This document shows positions 1-9,005 of a stretch of 10,912 nucleotides of DNA, one piece after another. Made by a program: the position numbers and the translations under genes. A model generated the notes under the pieces. That model was given only the letters and a program-made list of their open reading frames with translations. It had not been told where the DNA came from and searched no databases. The stretch spans positions 1-10,912 of the forward strand of contig DATBRV010000101.1 of assembly GCA_036560145.1 (NCBI GenBank). Reading direction: 5' to 3'. This DNA is from DATBRV01 sp036560145. GTDB lineage: Bacteria > Myxococcota_A > UBA9160 > SMWR01. The number at the start of each line of letters is the position of its first letter. Within the stretch, counting starts at the first letter, position 1.

Positions 1-1
1 C

Positions 2-253
2 CGTCCCTATCTCGTGTATCAGGTGAAGCTCGCCAACACGCAGATCGGGAACTTCGACGCTTCGCTCACCGAGGATTTCCTTTACGCGTTCTCCCAGAAC
101 GCGGGGCTCGATCTGCACGTCGAGCTGCGTTACGGACGCAATCCGCACCACGTGGTCGAGGCCGTGTTCAAGGGCGTGGCGCGCGCATTGCGCATCGCCG
201 TCGAGCGCGACCCGCGCGTGCGGGGCCTTCCCAGTGTGAAGGGGGTCTTGTAG
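2..253 (+). CDS. hisB: Imidazoleglycerol-phosphate dehydratase, C-terminal part (5' end outside window)
   Basis: Only the last 83 codons are present; the reading frame is open to the left edge and ends in TAG at 251-253. The enzyme dehydrates imidazole glycerol phosphate to imidazole acetol phosphate in cytosolic histidine synthesis. Visible family landmarks are a G-N-F-D segment, an E-D-F-xx-A-F stretch, the histidine-rich metal-binding segment N-P-H-H-V-V-E-A-V-F-K, the A-R-A-L-R helix and the terminal P-S-V-K-G-V-L (usually P-S-T-K-G-V-L). The HH..E pattern supplies Mn ligands in characterised HisB proteins. The end matches the usual HisB C terminus, so nothing is missing on the right. Whether the N-terminal half carries a fused histidinol-phosphatase, as in enterobacteria, cannot be seen. 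hisH begins 8 bases after the stop, so the genes are almost certainly cotranscribed. Confidence 0.95.
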   Translation, partial: RPYLVYQVKLANTQIGNFDASLTEDFLYAFSQNAGLDLHVELRYGRNPHHVVEAVFKGVARALRIAVERDPRVRGLPSVKGVL

Positions 254-261
254 GCCCTCCC

Positions 262-909
262 ATGAGCAGCGCCCCCCGGATCGCGGTCGTCGACTACGGC
301 GCCGGGAATCTTCGCAGCGTGGCGAAGGCGCTCGCCCGTTCCGGTCTCGTGCCCGACGTGACGGGCGATCCGGCGGACGTGCGCCGCGCCGACGGTGTGG
401 TGCTTCCCGGCGTCGGCGCCTTCGCGGCGGCTGCAGCGAGCCTCGCCGAAAAGAGTCTTGGCGATGCCGTGCGCGATTCGATCGCCGCCGGCAGACCTTA
501 TTTGGGGCTGTGCCTCGGTCTCCAGCTGCTCTTCGACGAGGGGGACGAGCACGGCGCGACGCCGGGGCTCGGAGTGCTGGCCGGCCGCGTCACGCGCTTT
601 CCGGAGCGCGACGCGAGCGGGGCGCGCTTGCGCGTGCCGCACATCGGTTGGAACGAGGTTCGCTTTCGCGGCGAGCACCCGATGCTCGCGAGCCTCGGGC
701 CCCGCGAGCTGTACTACTTCGTGCACTCGTTTCGTGCCGAGCCCGCGCGCGCGGACGTCGTGGTGGGACGCGTCGACTACGGCGGCGAGTTCGCGGCCGC
801 GGTGGCCATCGGAAACATCTTCGCCGTGCAGTTCCATCCCGAGAAGAGCCAGGCCGCCGGCAAGCGCCTGCTCGACGCCTACGCCGCCTGGGTCGCGCAG
901 TGCCGCTAG
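262..909 (+). CDS. hisH: Imidazole glycerol phosphate synthase, glutamine amidotransferase subunit
   Basis: 215 residues, normal for HisH. It is the class I glutaminase that releases ammonia from glutamine and passes it through the HisF barrel to PRFAR. The N terminus I-A-V-V-D-Y-G-A-G-N-L is typical. The oxyanion segment P-G-V-G-A-F lies at 49-54, the nucleophile elbow G-L-C-L-G-L has Cys84, and the end carries V-Q-F-H-P-E-K-S with His192 and Glu194, completing the triad. P-H-I-G-W-N (126-131) and Y-Y-F-V-H-S (151-156) are further HisH signatures. The ATG at 262 is the first start after the hisB stop and gives the standard N terminus; no good Shine-Dalgarno lies in the 8-base gap, so translational coupling to hisB is likely. 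Its last 10 bases overlap the proposed hisA start. No residue needed for catalysis is missing. Confidence 0.97.
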   Translation: MSSAPRIAVVDYGAGNLRSVAKALARSGLVPDVTGDPADVRRADGVVLPGVGAFAAAAASLAEKSLGDAVRDSIAAGRPYLGLCLGLQLLFDEGDEHGATPGLGVLAGRVTRFPERDASGARLRVPHIGWNEVRFRGEHPMLASLGPRELYYFVHSFRAEPARADVVVGRVDYGGEFAAAVAIGNIFAVQFHPEKSQAAGKRLLDAYAAWVAQCR

Positions 910-1708
910 ACGAGGGGAAGGCCCGCAAACGCGCAAAGCGCGCGCACAGCGAGCCGCAGGCGAGCGAAGGGAGGACTCCGCGCTCCTTTGAGCTCATCCC
1001 TGCCATCGACATACTCGACGGTCGCTGCGTGCGGCTCGCGCAGGGCGACTACGAGCAGGCGACGGTCTACGCCGAGGATCCCGCCGAGGTCGCGCGCCGT
1101 TTTGCGCGCCTGTCCATTCCGCGGCTCCACGTCGTCGATCTCGACGGCGCGAAGGCCGGGCGCCCGCGTAACACAGACGTGCTGCGTCGCATCCTGGCGT
1201 GCGTAGGCCCCGTCCCGGTGCAGCTCGGAGGCGGTCTGCGCGATCTCGCCGCCATTGAGGAGGCGCTGGCGACCGGGGTCGGACGCATCGTGCTCGGCAC
1301 GCTCGCGGCGCGCGAGCCCGCGGTGGTCCGCGAAGCGGCGCGCCGTCACCCAAATCGAATTGCGGTCGGCATCGACGCGCGCGACGGCTGGGTCGCCGTC
1401 GAGGGCTGGCGCGAGCGCAGCGAGAAGCGCGCCGCCGATCTCGCGCGCGAGCTCGAGGACGCGGGGGTCGCGGCGATCGTGTTCACCGACATCGGCCGCG
1501 ACGGCATGCTCCAGGGACCGAACCTGGAGGCGACCGCGGAGCTCGCCGCCAGCGTCTCGATCCCGGTGATCGTCTCGGGCGGGATCCGCTCGGCGGCGGA
1601 CGTGCTGGCCGCCGCCGCGCATGCCGGGCGAGGCATCGCCGGCGTGATCGTCGGGCGCGCGCTCTACACCGGCGACGTCGAACTCGGCGCCACCCTGGAG
1701 CAGCTCGC

Positions 1709-1718
<10 letters not shown>
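900..1718 (+). CDS. hisA: Phosphoribosylformimino-5-aminoimidazole carboxamide ribotide isomerase with unusual N-terminal extension
   Basis: HisA is the (beta-alpha)8 isomerase that makes PRFAR for HisF/HisH. The conserved domain begins F-E-L-I-P-A-I-D-I-L-D-G-R at base 987, runs 243 residues (normal length) and carries both catalytic aspartates (residues 8 and 130 of the core; 37 and 159 of the full product), the phosphate loops G-G-G-L-R-D and S-G-G-I-R-S, and T-D-I-G-R-D-G. The usual Met is replaced by Phe (TTT at 987) and there is no ATG, GTG, TTG or CTG in frame between 903 and 986. The only regular start after mid-hisH is GTG at 900, giving 272 residues and a 10-base overlap with hisH, the same overlap length as hisA/hisF. 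That start adds 29 residues, strongly basic (K-A-R-K-R-A-K-R), partly encoded by repeat copy 1. Alternative: a rare non-standard start near 987, with GGGAGG at 969-974 as its ribosome site. Gene identity is certain; the start is not. Confidence 0.9.
942..969 (+). repeat. Short dispersed repeat, copy 1 (inside the hisA N-terminal extension)
   Basis: A 28-bp stretch matches 6323-6350 at 26 of 28 positions, with an uninterrupted 20-base core at 947-966. The core contains GCGAGC twice, separated by CGCAG. It lies 33 bases after the hisH TAG and, if hisA starts at 900, is translated as part of the extra basic N terminus. Similar wording just upstream (AAAGCGCGC at 936-944; GAAGCGCGC at 6320-6328) suggests that the element is somewhat longer than 28 bp with a small length difference between copies. 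I do not know a named family for it. Confidence 0.7.
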
Positions 1719-2509
<791 letters not shown>

Positions 2510-2578
2510 AGTCCGCCCGCGCTGGGGAAAGCGCCGGAAGTAAGCGTTTTTACAGCGATTTCTTGCCGGCTCTCGCGT

Positions 2579-2647
2579 GTGCAGCGGTGGGTCGGTTCTG
2601 ACACGGGAGCCCTTCGCCCGCCACTCAACCGTGCAGCGCGGGTCGTT
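2579..2647 (+). repeat. Imperfect direct repeat upstream of rpsU (copies 2579-2597 and 2631-2647)
   Basis: GTGCAGCGGTGGGTCGGTT and GTGCAGCGCGGGTCGTT share 16 aligned bases with one substitution and two one-base gaps, 52 bases apart from start to start. The position in the presumed promoter/leader of rpsU would suit paired operator sites or a duplicated leader segment. In such GC-rich DNA a chance match is possible. Confidence 0.35.
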
Positions 2648-2669
2648 GGGTCCGCGTCTGGCGCCGAGC

Positions 2670-2674
2670 AGGAG
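2670..2674 (+). promoter_or_regulatory. Shine-Dalgarno site of rpsU
   Basis: AGGAG, 8 bases before the GTG at 2683. It supports the GTG as the true start, which also gives the family-standard N terminus P-V-I-K-I-R. Confidence 0.75.
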
Positions 2675-2682
2675 TTCGCAGC

Positions 2683-2880
2683 GTGCCCGTCATCAAGATC
2701 AGGGACAACGAGCCCTTCGAAGTCGCGATGAAGCGCTTCAAGAAGCAGTGCGAGAAGGCGGGAATCCTCTCCGAGCTCAAGCGGCGCGAGTACTACGACA
2801 AGCCGAGTGTCCGCCGCAAGAAGAAGGCCGCTGCGGCTCGCAAGCGCGCCTTGAAGAAGCAGAGGCGGATGGCTCGCTGA
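2683..2880 (+). CDS. rpsU: 30S ribosomal protein S21 (bS21)
   Basis: 65 residues beginning P-V-I-K-I-R-D-N-E-P-F-E-V-A after the GTG start, followed by the conserved R-F-K-K-Q-C-E-K-A-G-I-L-S-E-L-K-R-R-E-Y-Y-D-K-P block and a lysine/arginine-rich tail. bS21 sits on the 30S platform near the 3' end of 16S rRNA and aids initiation. The length is within the range of the family; the tail after K-P-S-V is very basic (R-R-K-K-K-A-A-A-A-R-K-R) and lacks the R-R-T-R-L-Y ending of the enterobacterial protein. The start has an AGGAG site. It is the first gene of rpsU-dnaG-rpoD, an order known from many proteobacteria; dnaG starts 19 bases after the stop. Confidence 0.96.
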   Translation: MPVIKIRDNEPFEVAMKRFKKQCEKAGILSELKRREYYDKPSVRRKKKAAAARKRALKKQRRMAR

Positions 2881-2888
2881 GAAATCGC

Positions 2889-2893
2889 GGGAG
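2889..2893 (+). promoter_or_regulatory. Shine-Dalgarno site of dnaG
   Basis: GGGAG, 6 bases before the GTG at 2900, in the 19-base rpsU-dnaG gap. It decides in favour of this GTG start, from which the protein reads M-G-R-I-P-D-Q-I-I-Q as expected for DnaG. Confidence 0.65.
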
Positions 2894-2899
2894 CTGCTG

Positions 2900-4639
2900 G
2901 TGGGACGCATCCCGGACCAGATCATCCAGCAGATTCGCGAACGCGTCGACCTGGTCGACCTGGTCGGCCGTTTCGTCACCCTCAAGAAGGCCGGCCGCAA
3001 TTACAAGGGACTGTGTCCCTTCCACGGCGAGAAGACCCCCTCCTTCAACGTCAATCCCGATCGTCAGGCCTTCTACTGCTTCGGCTGTCAGGAGGGCGGG
3101 AACGCGATCACGTTCCTGATGAAGATCGAGGGCCTGAGCTTCCCCGAGGCCGCGCGCGCGCTGGCCCGGGAGCGCGGGATCGAGATCCCCGAGACGGATG
3201 GCGGCGAACGGGGGCTCTCCGAGCGCCTGTTCGAGGCCAACGAGGTGGCGCAGGCGGCCTACCGCGCCGCGCTCGCGACGCCGGGCAACCCGGCGCTCGC
3301 GTATCTCGAGAGGCGCGGCGTCGACGCCGCCAGCATCGAGCGTTTCGGGATCGGCTTTGCGCCCGACCGCTGGGACTTCGTGGCGCAGCGCCTGCGCGAG
3401 AAGGGGATTCCGGCCGAGCTGGGCGAGCGCGCCGGGATCCTCGCGCCGCGCACCTCGGGCGGCCACTACGACCGGCTGCGCGGGCGGGTCACCTTCCCGA
3501 TCCGCGACACGCGCGGAAGGATCCTCGGCTTCGGCGGGCGTGCGCTCGGCCCGGATCAGGAGCCGAAGTACCTGAACACGCCCGAGAGCCCGGTCTTCCG
3601 CAAGCGCGAGGCCTTCTACGGATTCCCCTTCGCGCTCGATCCGATCCGGCGCGGCGAGCGGGTGGTGGTGGTCGAGGGCTACTTCGATCTGATCGCGCTG
3701 CACCGGGCCGGCGTCGAGGCGACGCTCGCCACCTGCGGAACCGCGCTATCCGCCGACCACGCGCAGGGCCTCAAGCGGCGAAGCCAACAGGTCGTGCTCT
3801 TCTTCGACGGCGACGAGGCGGGGCAGCGCGCGATGGAGCGCGCCCTCCAGGTCCTGTTGCCCGAGGGACTCCGGCTCTCGGCGGCGCTGCTGCCCGCTGG
3901 CGAGGACCCCGATAGCATCCTGCGCGTTCTGGGTGCCGAGCATCTGCGCAAGCTCGTGGACGAAGCGGTGCCGGCGCTCGACCGGGTGATGGCGCGCGCC
4001 GTCGAACGCGGTCGCAGCACCCCGGTCGAGAAGGCCCGGGCGGTGGCAGAGGTGGCGCCCTTGCTCGCGCTGATTCCGTCGCCGGTCGAGATGGGAGCCT
4101 TCGCGCGGCTGCTGGCGCTTCGCCTCGACGTCGATCCGCAGCATGTGGATGCGGCGGTTCGCGCCGTGAAGCGCGGCGAGAACCCACTCGACGTGATACC
4201 GATCGCCCCGCGGCGCACCGGACCCGAGGAGCGCATCCTGCACGAGTTCGCGCTGAACCTGGTCCACTGTCCGGGCCTGGTGCGGGAGATTTCGTCGGAT
4301 GATCTCGACGCCGCGTTGCCCTCGGGAGCGGTTCGCGAGATCGTCGAAGCGCTCGCCGCCGGCGACGGCCGCGGGACCTACCTCGAGGCGGCTTCCGAAC
4401 GGCTTTCCGAATCGGCCCGTCCGCTTCTCTGGCGTCTGGCGGCGGTCGAAGAGGCGCCCGACGAGACGGTCGCGCGGCGCGTGGTCGTGGAGACGCTCGC
4501 CTGGTTTCGCAAGCGCCGCCTCGCGGAGAAGAAGCGCGCGCTCACCCGTCAGATGCACGAACCGGACGCCGACCCGGCGGCGTTGCTGGGAGAAAAGCAG
4601 CGGCAGCTCGACGAGGAGCGCCTGCTCGCGAAGCACTGA
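2900..4639 (+). CDS. dnaG: DNA primase
   Basis: 579 residues, close to the usual 580-600. DnaG makes RNA primers for replication together with the replicative helicase. Domain order is complete: an N-terminal CHC2 zinc ribbon with ligands Cys39, His42, Cys60 and Cys63 (K-G-L-C-P-F-H and F-Y-C-F-G-C); the polymerase core from about 110, with R-G-R-V-T-F-P-I and G-F-G-G-R-A-L and K-Y-L-N-T-P-E-S; the TOPRIM part with Glu259 in V-V-V-V-E-G-Y-F-D and Asp303/Asp305 in F-F-D-G-D-E-A-G; then a C-terminal helicase-binding region from about 440, rich in Glu and Arg and poorly conserved, as is normal. It starts at GTG with a good ribosome site. rpoD follows after 26 bases, so primase and the primary sigma factor are probably on one transcript, although a separate rpoD promoter inside dnaG cannot be excluded. 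Confidence 0.97.
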   Translation: MGRIPDQIIQQIRERVDLVDLVGRFVTLKKAGRNYKGLCPFHGEKTPSFNVNPDRQAFYCFGCQEGGNAITFLMKIEGLSFPEAARALARERGIEIPETDGGERGLSERLFEANEVAQAAYRAALATPGNPALAYLERRGVDAASIERFGIGFAPDRWDFVAQRLREKGIPAELGERAGILAPRTSGGHYDRLRGRVTFPIRDTRGRILGFGGRALGPDQEPKYLNTPESPVFRKREAFYGFPFALDPIRRGERVVVVEGYFDLIALHRAGVEATLATCGTALSADHAQGLKRRSQQVVLFFDGDEAGQRAMERALQVLLPEGLRLSAALLPAGEDPDSILRVLGAEHLRKLVDEAVPALDRVMARAVERGRSTPVEKARAVAEVAPLLALIPSPVEMGAFARLLALRLDVDPQHVDAAVRAVKRGENPLDVIPIAPRRTGPEERILHEFALNLVHCPGLVREISSDDLDAALPSGAVREIVEALAAGDGRGTYLEAASERLSESARPLLWRLAAVEEAPDETVARRVVVETLAWFRKRRLAEKKRALTRQMHEPDADPAALLGEKQRQLDEERLLAKH

Positions 4640-4652
4640 AGAAACGCAGCAA

Positions 4653-4658
4653 AAGGAG
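4653..4658 (+). promoter_or_regulatory. Shine-Dalgarno site of rpoD
   Basis: AAGGAG, 7 bases before the ATG at 4666. It is the strongest ribosome site in the window and fixes the rpoD start, which matters because the resulting protein has a short, atypical N terminus. Confidence 0.85.
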
Positions 4659-4665
4659 CCCCCCC

Positions 4666-6312
<1,647 letters not shown>

Positions 6313-6322
6313 CGCCAGCGAA

Positions 6323-6350
6323 GCGCGCAGCGAGCCGCAGGCGAGCGGAG
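6323..6350 (+). repeat. Short dispersed repeat, copy 2 (in the rpoD 3' gap)
   Basis: This 28-bp stretch matches 942-969 at 26 of 28 positions. It starts 11 bases after the rpoD TAG and fills most of the 49-base gap to the end of the convergent oxidoreductase gene. Here it is untranslated on the plus strand. Like copy 1 it stands just after a stop codon and in the same orientation relative to the upstream gene. AGCGAGCC at 6329-6336 could pair with GGCTCACT at 6359-6366 with one mismatch and a 22-base loop, but without a T-tract. Confidence 0.7.
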
Positions 6351-6361
6351 TTCACCCAGGC

Positions 6362-7633
6362 TCACTCGAGATCCGGCGGCGTGACCTTCGCCATCCACGA
6401 CGCGTAGTCGCCGGTGTAGCCCACCGCGCGCTGGCGCTCCTGGACGCGCGCGCGGACGCTCGCCTGGGCGTCGGCGGTCGCGGGCGGGAGCTTCGCGATC
6501 TCCTCCGCGACGCGGCCGGCGACCGACGCCGCGTGCTTGCGCGACGCCACGATGTTGCCCTTTCCGGTCACGACGTTGCCGGCGGAGAACACGTTCGGGT
6601 GGCCGTCCAGGCGGCCCAGCTCCCAATCCGTAAAGCGGAACAGCTCGCCCTTGGTCTCGATCCCCGCGATCGGCTCGGGGATGCTCCCGATCGAGCTGAT
6701 CACACAGGAGCCGCGCGCTTCGAAGGTCTCGTCGCTGGGAATGATCTTGCCCGCATCGGCGCGCGTGACCCGGAAACGCAGCCCCGCCAGGCGGCCCTGC
6801 TCCACGATCAGGCCGTCCGGCATGCAGAGCGGCCGCACCTGGAAGCGGTACTTCTCCATCGCCTTCTCGAGCAGCTTGGCGCGGCTCGCCAGCACCTTGG
6901 CGGCGCGCTCCGGCGTCGCGCCGTCGGGGACCTCGACCAGCGGCATGTCCTCGGCCCGCCGGCGGTAGTAGAGCGTGCAGCCGGCGAGGCCGAGATCCTC
7001 GAACACGAGGCCGTGTCCGGCCAGGATCTTGGGGATCCCCTTCACCTCGAGCTCCACCATCGGCACCTGGATGCCGCGCTCGCGCAGCTTCGCGCGCGCG
7101 GTCTCGAGCATCAGCACCTTCACCACGTCGATCGAGGCGAGCCCTCCGCCCACCACGATCGCGCCGTCGCGCGGCTCGAAGACCTCGCCCCGGTAGCCCT
7201 TCTCGTTCGCGTGGTTGAACCACACGATGAACGGGTTCTGGTAGATCAGGCCCCGCCCCACCCAGCGCTCGGCGCCCTCGACGGGGAGCGGCCGGTCGCG
7301 CCAGGCGCCGCAGGCGAGCACCACCGCCGAGAAGCCCCAGTCCCGCGTGAGCTCCCGGAAGCCGACGTCGCGGCCGATGCTCGTGAGCGGCACGAAGTCG
7401 ACGTTCGGCTGCGAGAGCTTCTCGCCGATCGTCGCGTACTCCTTGCGCCGCAGCGCGACGTGCCAGCGCGGGAGCCCGTCCTCGATCTTTCCGTACGGGC
7501 GCGGATTCTGCTCGATCACCGCGACCCGGGCGCCGCGCGAGGCGAGCGTGTCGGCCACCTCCGCTCCGGCCACGGCTCCTCCGATCACGGCGACGCTATG
7601 GCTGGCGGCGGGGCTCGACATGGCGCGCGGCAT
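6362..7633 (-). CDS. FAD-dependent pyridine-nucleotide oxidoreductase, adrenodoxin/ferredoxin-NADP reductase-like
   Basis: 423 residues, soluble, with no signal peptide or membrane segment. An N-terminal FAD-binding Rossmann motif reads V-I-G-G-A-V-A-G-A-E-V-A (16-27; Ala at the third conserved Gly), followed by an acid at the end of the second strand (I-E-Q, 40-42). R-P-Y-G-K-I-E-D-G-L-P (45-55) and A-C-G-A-W-R-D-R-P-L-P-V-E-G (107-120) recall adrenodoxin-reductase/FprA and glutamate-synthase small-subunit enzymes. A second dinucleotide motif V-V-G-G-G-L-A-S-I-D-V is at 160-170, and S-A-G-N-V-V-T-G-K-G-N-I (350-361) is the C-terminal flavin-contact segment. No CxxC redox pair or iron-sulphur ligands are evident, so electrons probably go to a separate acceptor, which is unknown. 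The first ATG (7633) overlaps the upstream membrane-protein gene by 38 bases; a second ATG (7621) is equally possible. It is convergent with rpoD. Class is secure, substrate is not. Confidence 0.85.
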   Translation of the reverse strand: MPRAMSSPAASHSVAVIGGAVAGAEVADTLASRGARVAVIEQNPRPYGKIEDGLPRWHVALRRKEYATIGEKLSQPNVDFVPLTSIGRDVGFRELTRDWGFSAVVLACGAWRDRPLPVEGAERWVGRGLIYQNPFIVWFNHANEKGYRGEVFEPRDGAIVVGGGLASIDVVKVLMLETARAKLRERGIQVPMVELEVKGIPKILAGHGLVFEDLGLAGCTLYYRRRAEDMPLVEVPDGATPERAAKVLASRAKLLEKAMEKYRFQVRPLCMPDGLIVEQGRLAGLRFRVTRADAGKIIPSDETFEARGSCVISSIGSIPEPIAGIETKGELFRFTDWELGRLDGHPNVFSAGNVVTGKGNIVASRKHAASVAGRVAEEIAKLPPATADAQASVRARVQERQRAVGYTGDYASWMAKVTPPDLE

Positions 7634-8942
7634 GATAATCGAAGAGCAGCTCGCGGCGCAGCGGCGGCGCCCTCCAGTCCTCGGGCAGCGTCGAGTAGGT
7701 GGAGGCGTAGACGCGCACGGTTTCTCCCGGCGCGAGCCGGTCGCCCTGGGCGAGCGTGTACTCGATCAGCGCGCGCAGGCGGCGGTCGCGCTCTTCTCCG
7801 TCCGGAAGATTCCGGATCGCGCCCAGCATGGTTCCGCGCAGGGGGAGCTTCAGGCGCCGGCTCCCGGCCTCGCCCTCGATCATCGCCTCCATCTCGAAGC
7901 CGATGGCTTGCTCGCGAACCCGGTCGAAGCGGGGGTAGATCGAGAACGGCCACGAATCGACGCCGAACGCTCCGAAGCCGGCGTTCACGGCGAGCAGCAG
8001 GCCGCCGACCACGGCCGCGGCGGTGGCGTTCGGCGCGGCGCGCGCGGGCGGCGCCGTTCCGCGCGCGAGGCCGAGCCGCCGCGCCAGCGCGTGCCAATCG
8101 ACGAACACGACGTAGCACGCCATCAGCTCGAGGAAGTAGATGCGCAGGAAGTACGCCGTCATGGCGTGGAAGAGCAGGCCCCCGATGGCCGCGAAGGGTC
8201 GCGTGCGGCGCGAGAGCACCAGGAAGATGAACGAGAGCTCGAAGAGGATCGTTCCGAGGGCAGCCGCCTGACACAGCGCCGGATGCTGATCGAGGCGCAG
8301 CAGCGGGAGCATGTGGTGGTGGCGCCAGCCCTGATAGAGCAGGAAGCGCAGGTTGTCGCTCCAGATCCACTGCGGTCCCGCGAGCAGCTTGTAGAGCCCG
8401 GGGAAGAAGTAGGCGACCCCCATCAGCAGCCACATCAGCCGGATCGGGAGCGCATAGGCGCGCGCGGGCCCCGGCGGCGGCCTTCCGCGCCGCCGCGCGA
8501 GCCAGGCGTCGATCGAGAGCGCATCGCCCGAAGGGCTGGCCGCCAGCAGCAGCGCAAACCAGATCAGGTGATGGTAGGTGTGGTCGACCTTTCCGAACAG
8601 ATACAGCGACACCAGCACGTAGCTGCCGAGCAGCGCGCTGAGCGCAGCCGCGGTTCGCGTCCAGAAACCCACCAGCGCCAGGAACGAGCAGGCGACCGCG
8701 GCGATCTGCACGGCTTTGACCATCGTCTCGTCGAGCGGCAGGGCGTTCAGGATCGCCTCCCAGCCGGGGGGAGGAATGCGCAGGTCCTCGGGCAGCCGGA
8801 CGTAGCGGCGGAAGCCGCCCGCCTTCAGCCGGTCGAACAGGATCCAGAAGACCGTGATCCGGACCACCGCCAGGTTCGCGGGGTGGGTCTCCGCCGCGAA
8901 CCAGGCCGTGATCGCCCGGCGCACGCGTTCGAGGCTAGGCAT
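7596..8942 (-). CDS. HTTM-domain multi-pass membrane protein (vitamin K-dependent gamma-carboxylase-related)
   Basis: 448 residues. I see about eight to nine hydrophobic segments, roughly at 22-38, 75-93, 97-117, 122-136, 166-187, 226-244, 250-268, 270-284 and 305-325, then a soluble C-terminal domain of about 120 residues. Landmarks of the HTTM/VKGC-like family are D-H-T-Y-H-H (120-125), S-P-S-G-D-A-L-S-I-D-A-W (136-147), Y-F-F-P-G-L-Y-K-L (178-186) with a following W-I-W-S, and F-E-L-S-F (234-238). Proteins of this family resemble the membrane part of the gamma-glutamyl carboxylase, but most bacterial members have no known reaction, and I assign none. The C-terminal part (from about 330) holds a repeated-arginine, substrate-binding-looking region rather than a known domain. 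The gene lies first in a two-gene unit with the FAD oxidoreductase. ATG at 8942 is the first start; no clear ribosome site precedes it. Confidence 0.8.
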   Translation of the reverse strand: MPSLERVRRAITAWFAAETHPANLAVVRITVFWILFDRLKAGGFRRYVRLPEDLRIPPPGWEAILNALPLDETMVKAVQIAAVACSFLALVGFWTRTAAALSALLGSYVLVSLYLFGKVDHTYHHLIWFALLLAASPSGDALSIDAWLARRRGRPPPGPARAYALPIRLMWLLMGVAYFFPGLYKLLAGPQWIWSDNLRFLLYQGWRHHHMLPLLRLDQHPALCQAAALGTILFELSFIFLVLSRRTRPFAAIGGLLFHAMTAYFLRIYFLELMACYVVFVDWHALARRLGLARGTAPPARAAPNATAAAVVGGLLLAVNAGFGAFGVDSWPFSIYPRFDRVREQAIGFEMEAMIEGEAGSRRLKLPLRGTMLGAIRNLPDGEERDRRLRALIEYTLAQGDRLAPGETVRVYASTYSTLPEDWRAPPLRRELLFDYHAARHVEPRRQP

Positions 8943-9005
8943 GCCGGCCGCAGCATAATCGAAAGCGCGTGGTACGCTGGCCGCAAGCGCAGCGCAGGCC
9001 GCGCC
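8943..9005. promoter_or_regulatory. Divergent spacer between the membrane-protein gene and the tRNA
   Basis: 63 bases that must serve minus-strand transcription of the membrane protein and plus-strand transcription of the tRNA-greB unit. On the minus strand GATTAT, read from 8959 to 8954, is a possible -10 box (four of six bases). On the plus strand TACGCT (8973-8978) could be a -10 box about 30 bases before the mature tRNA. No good -35 box accompanies either, so these are only candidates. Confidence 0.3.

Larger units (their letters stand above)
2510..2682 (+). promoter_or_regulatory. Spacer between hisF and rpsU, presumed promoter region of the rpsU-dnaG-rpoD operon
   Basis: 173 bases without a convincing gene. 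Its place before rpsU makes it the expected site of the operon promoter. TTTACA at 2549-2554 and CTGACA at 2598-2603 each match five of six bases of the sigma-70 -35 box, but neither has a good -10 box 16-18 bases on, so I do not choose between them. A five-pair hairpin (2519-2523 with 2530-2534) is followed by TTTTT only 12 bases later, which is a poor terminator. An imperfect direct repeat is listed separately. The right end holds the rpsU ribosome site. Confidence 0.4.

Noticed and set aside
988..990. TTG as a hisA start
   Set aside because: It is out of frame with the HisA domain and would give a short unrelated peptide.
2519..2551. Possible intrinsic terminator after hisF (GCGCT/AGCGC hairpin and TTTTT)
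   Set aside because: The stem is only five pairs and the T-run lies 12 bases past it, so it does not have the form of an intrinsic terminator.
6329..6366. Possible hairpin between rpoD and the convergent gene
   Set aside because: Eight positions with one mismatch around a 22-base loop and no T-tract; too weak to call a terminator.
7635..7643. ATAATCGAA occurs here and again at 8955-8963, each just upstream of a minus-strand ATG
   Set aside because: The first copy is coding sequence of the membrane protein (L-F-D-Y-H) and sits only 1 base from the next ATG, so a shared promoter role is unlikely; probably chance.
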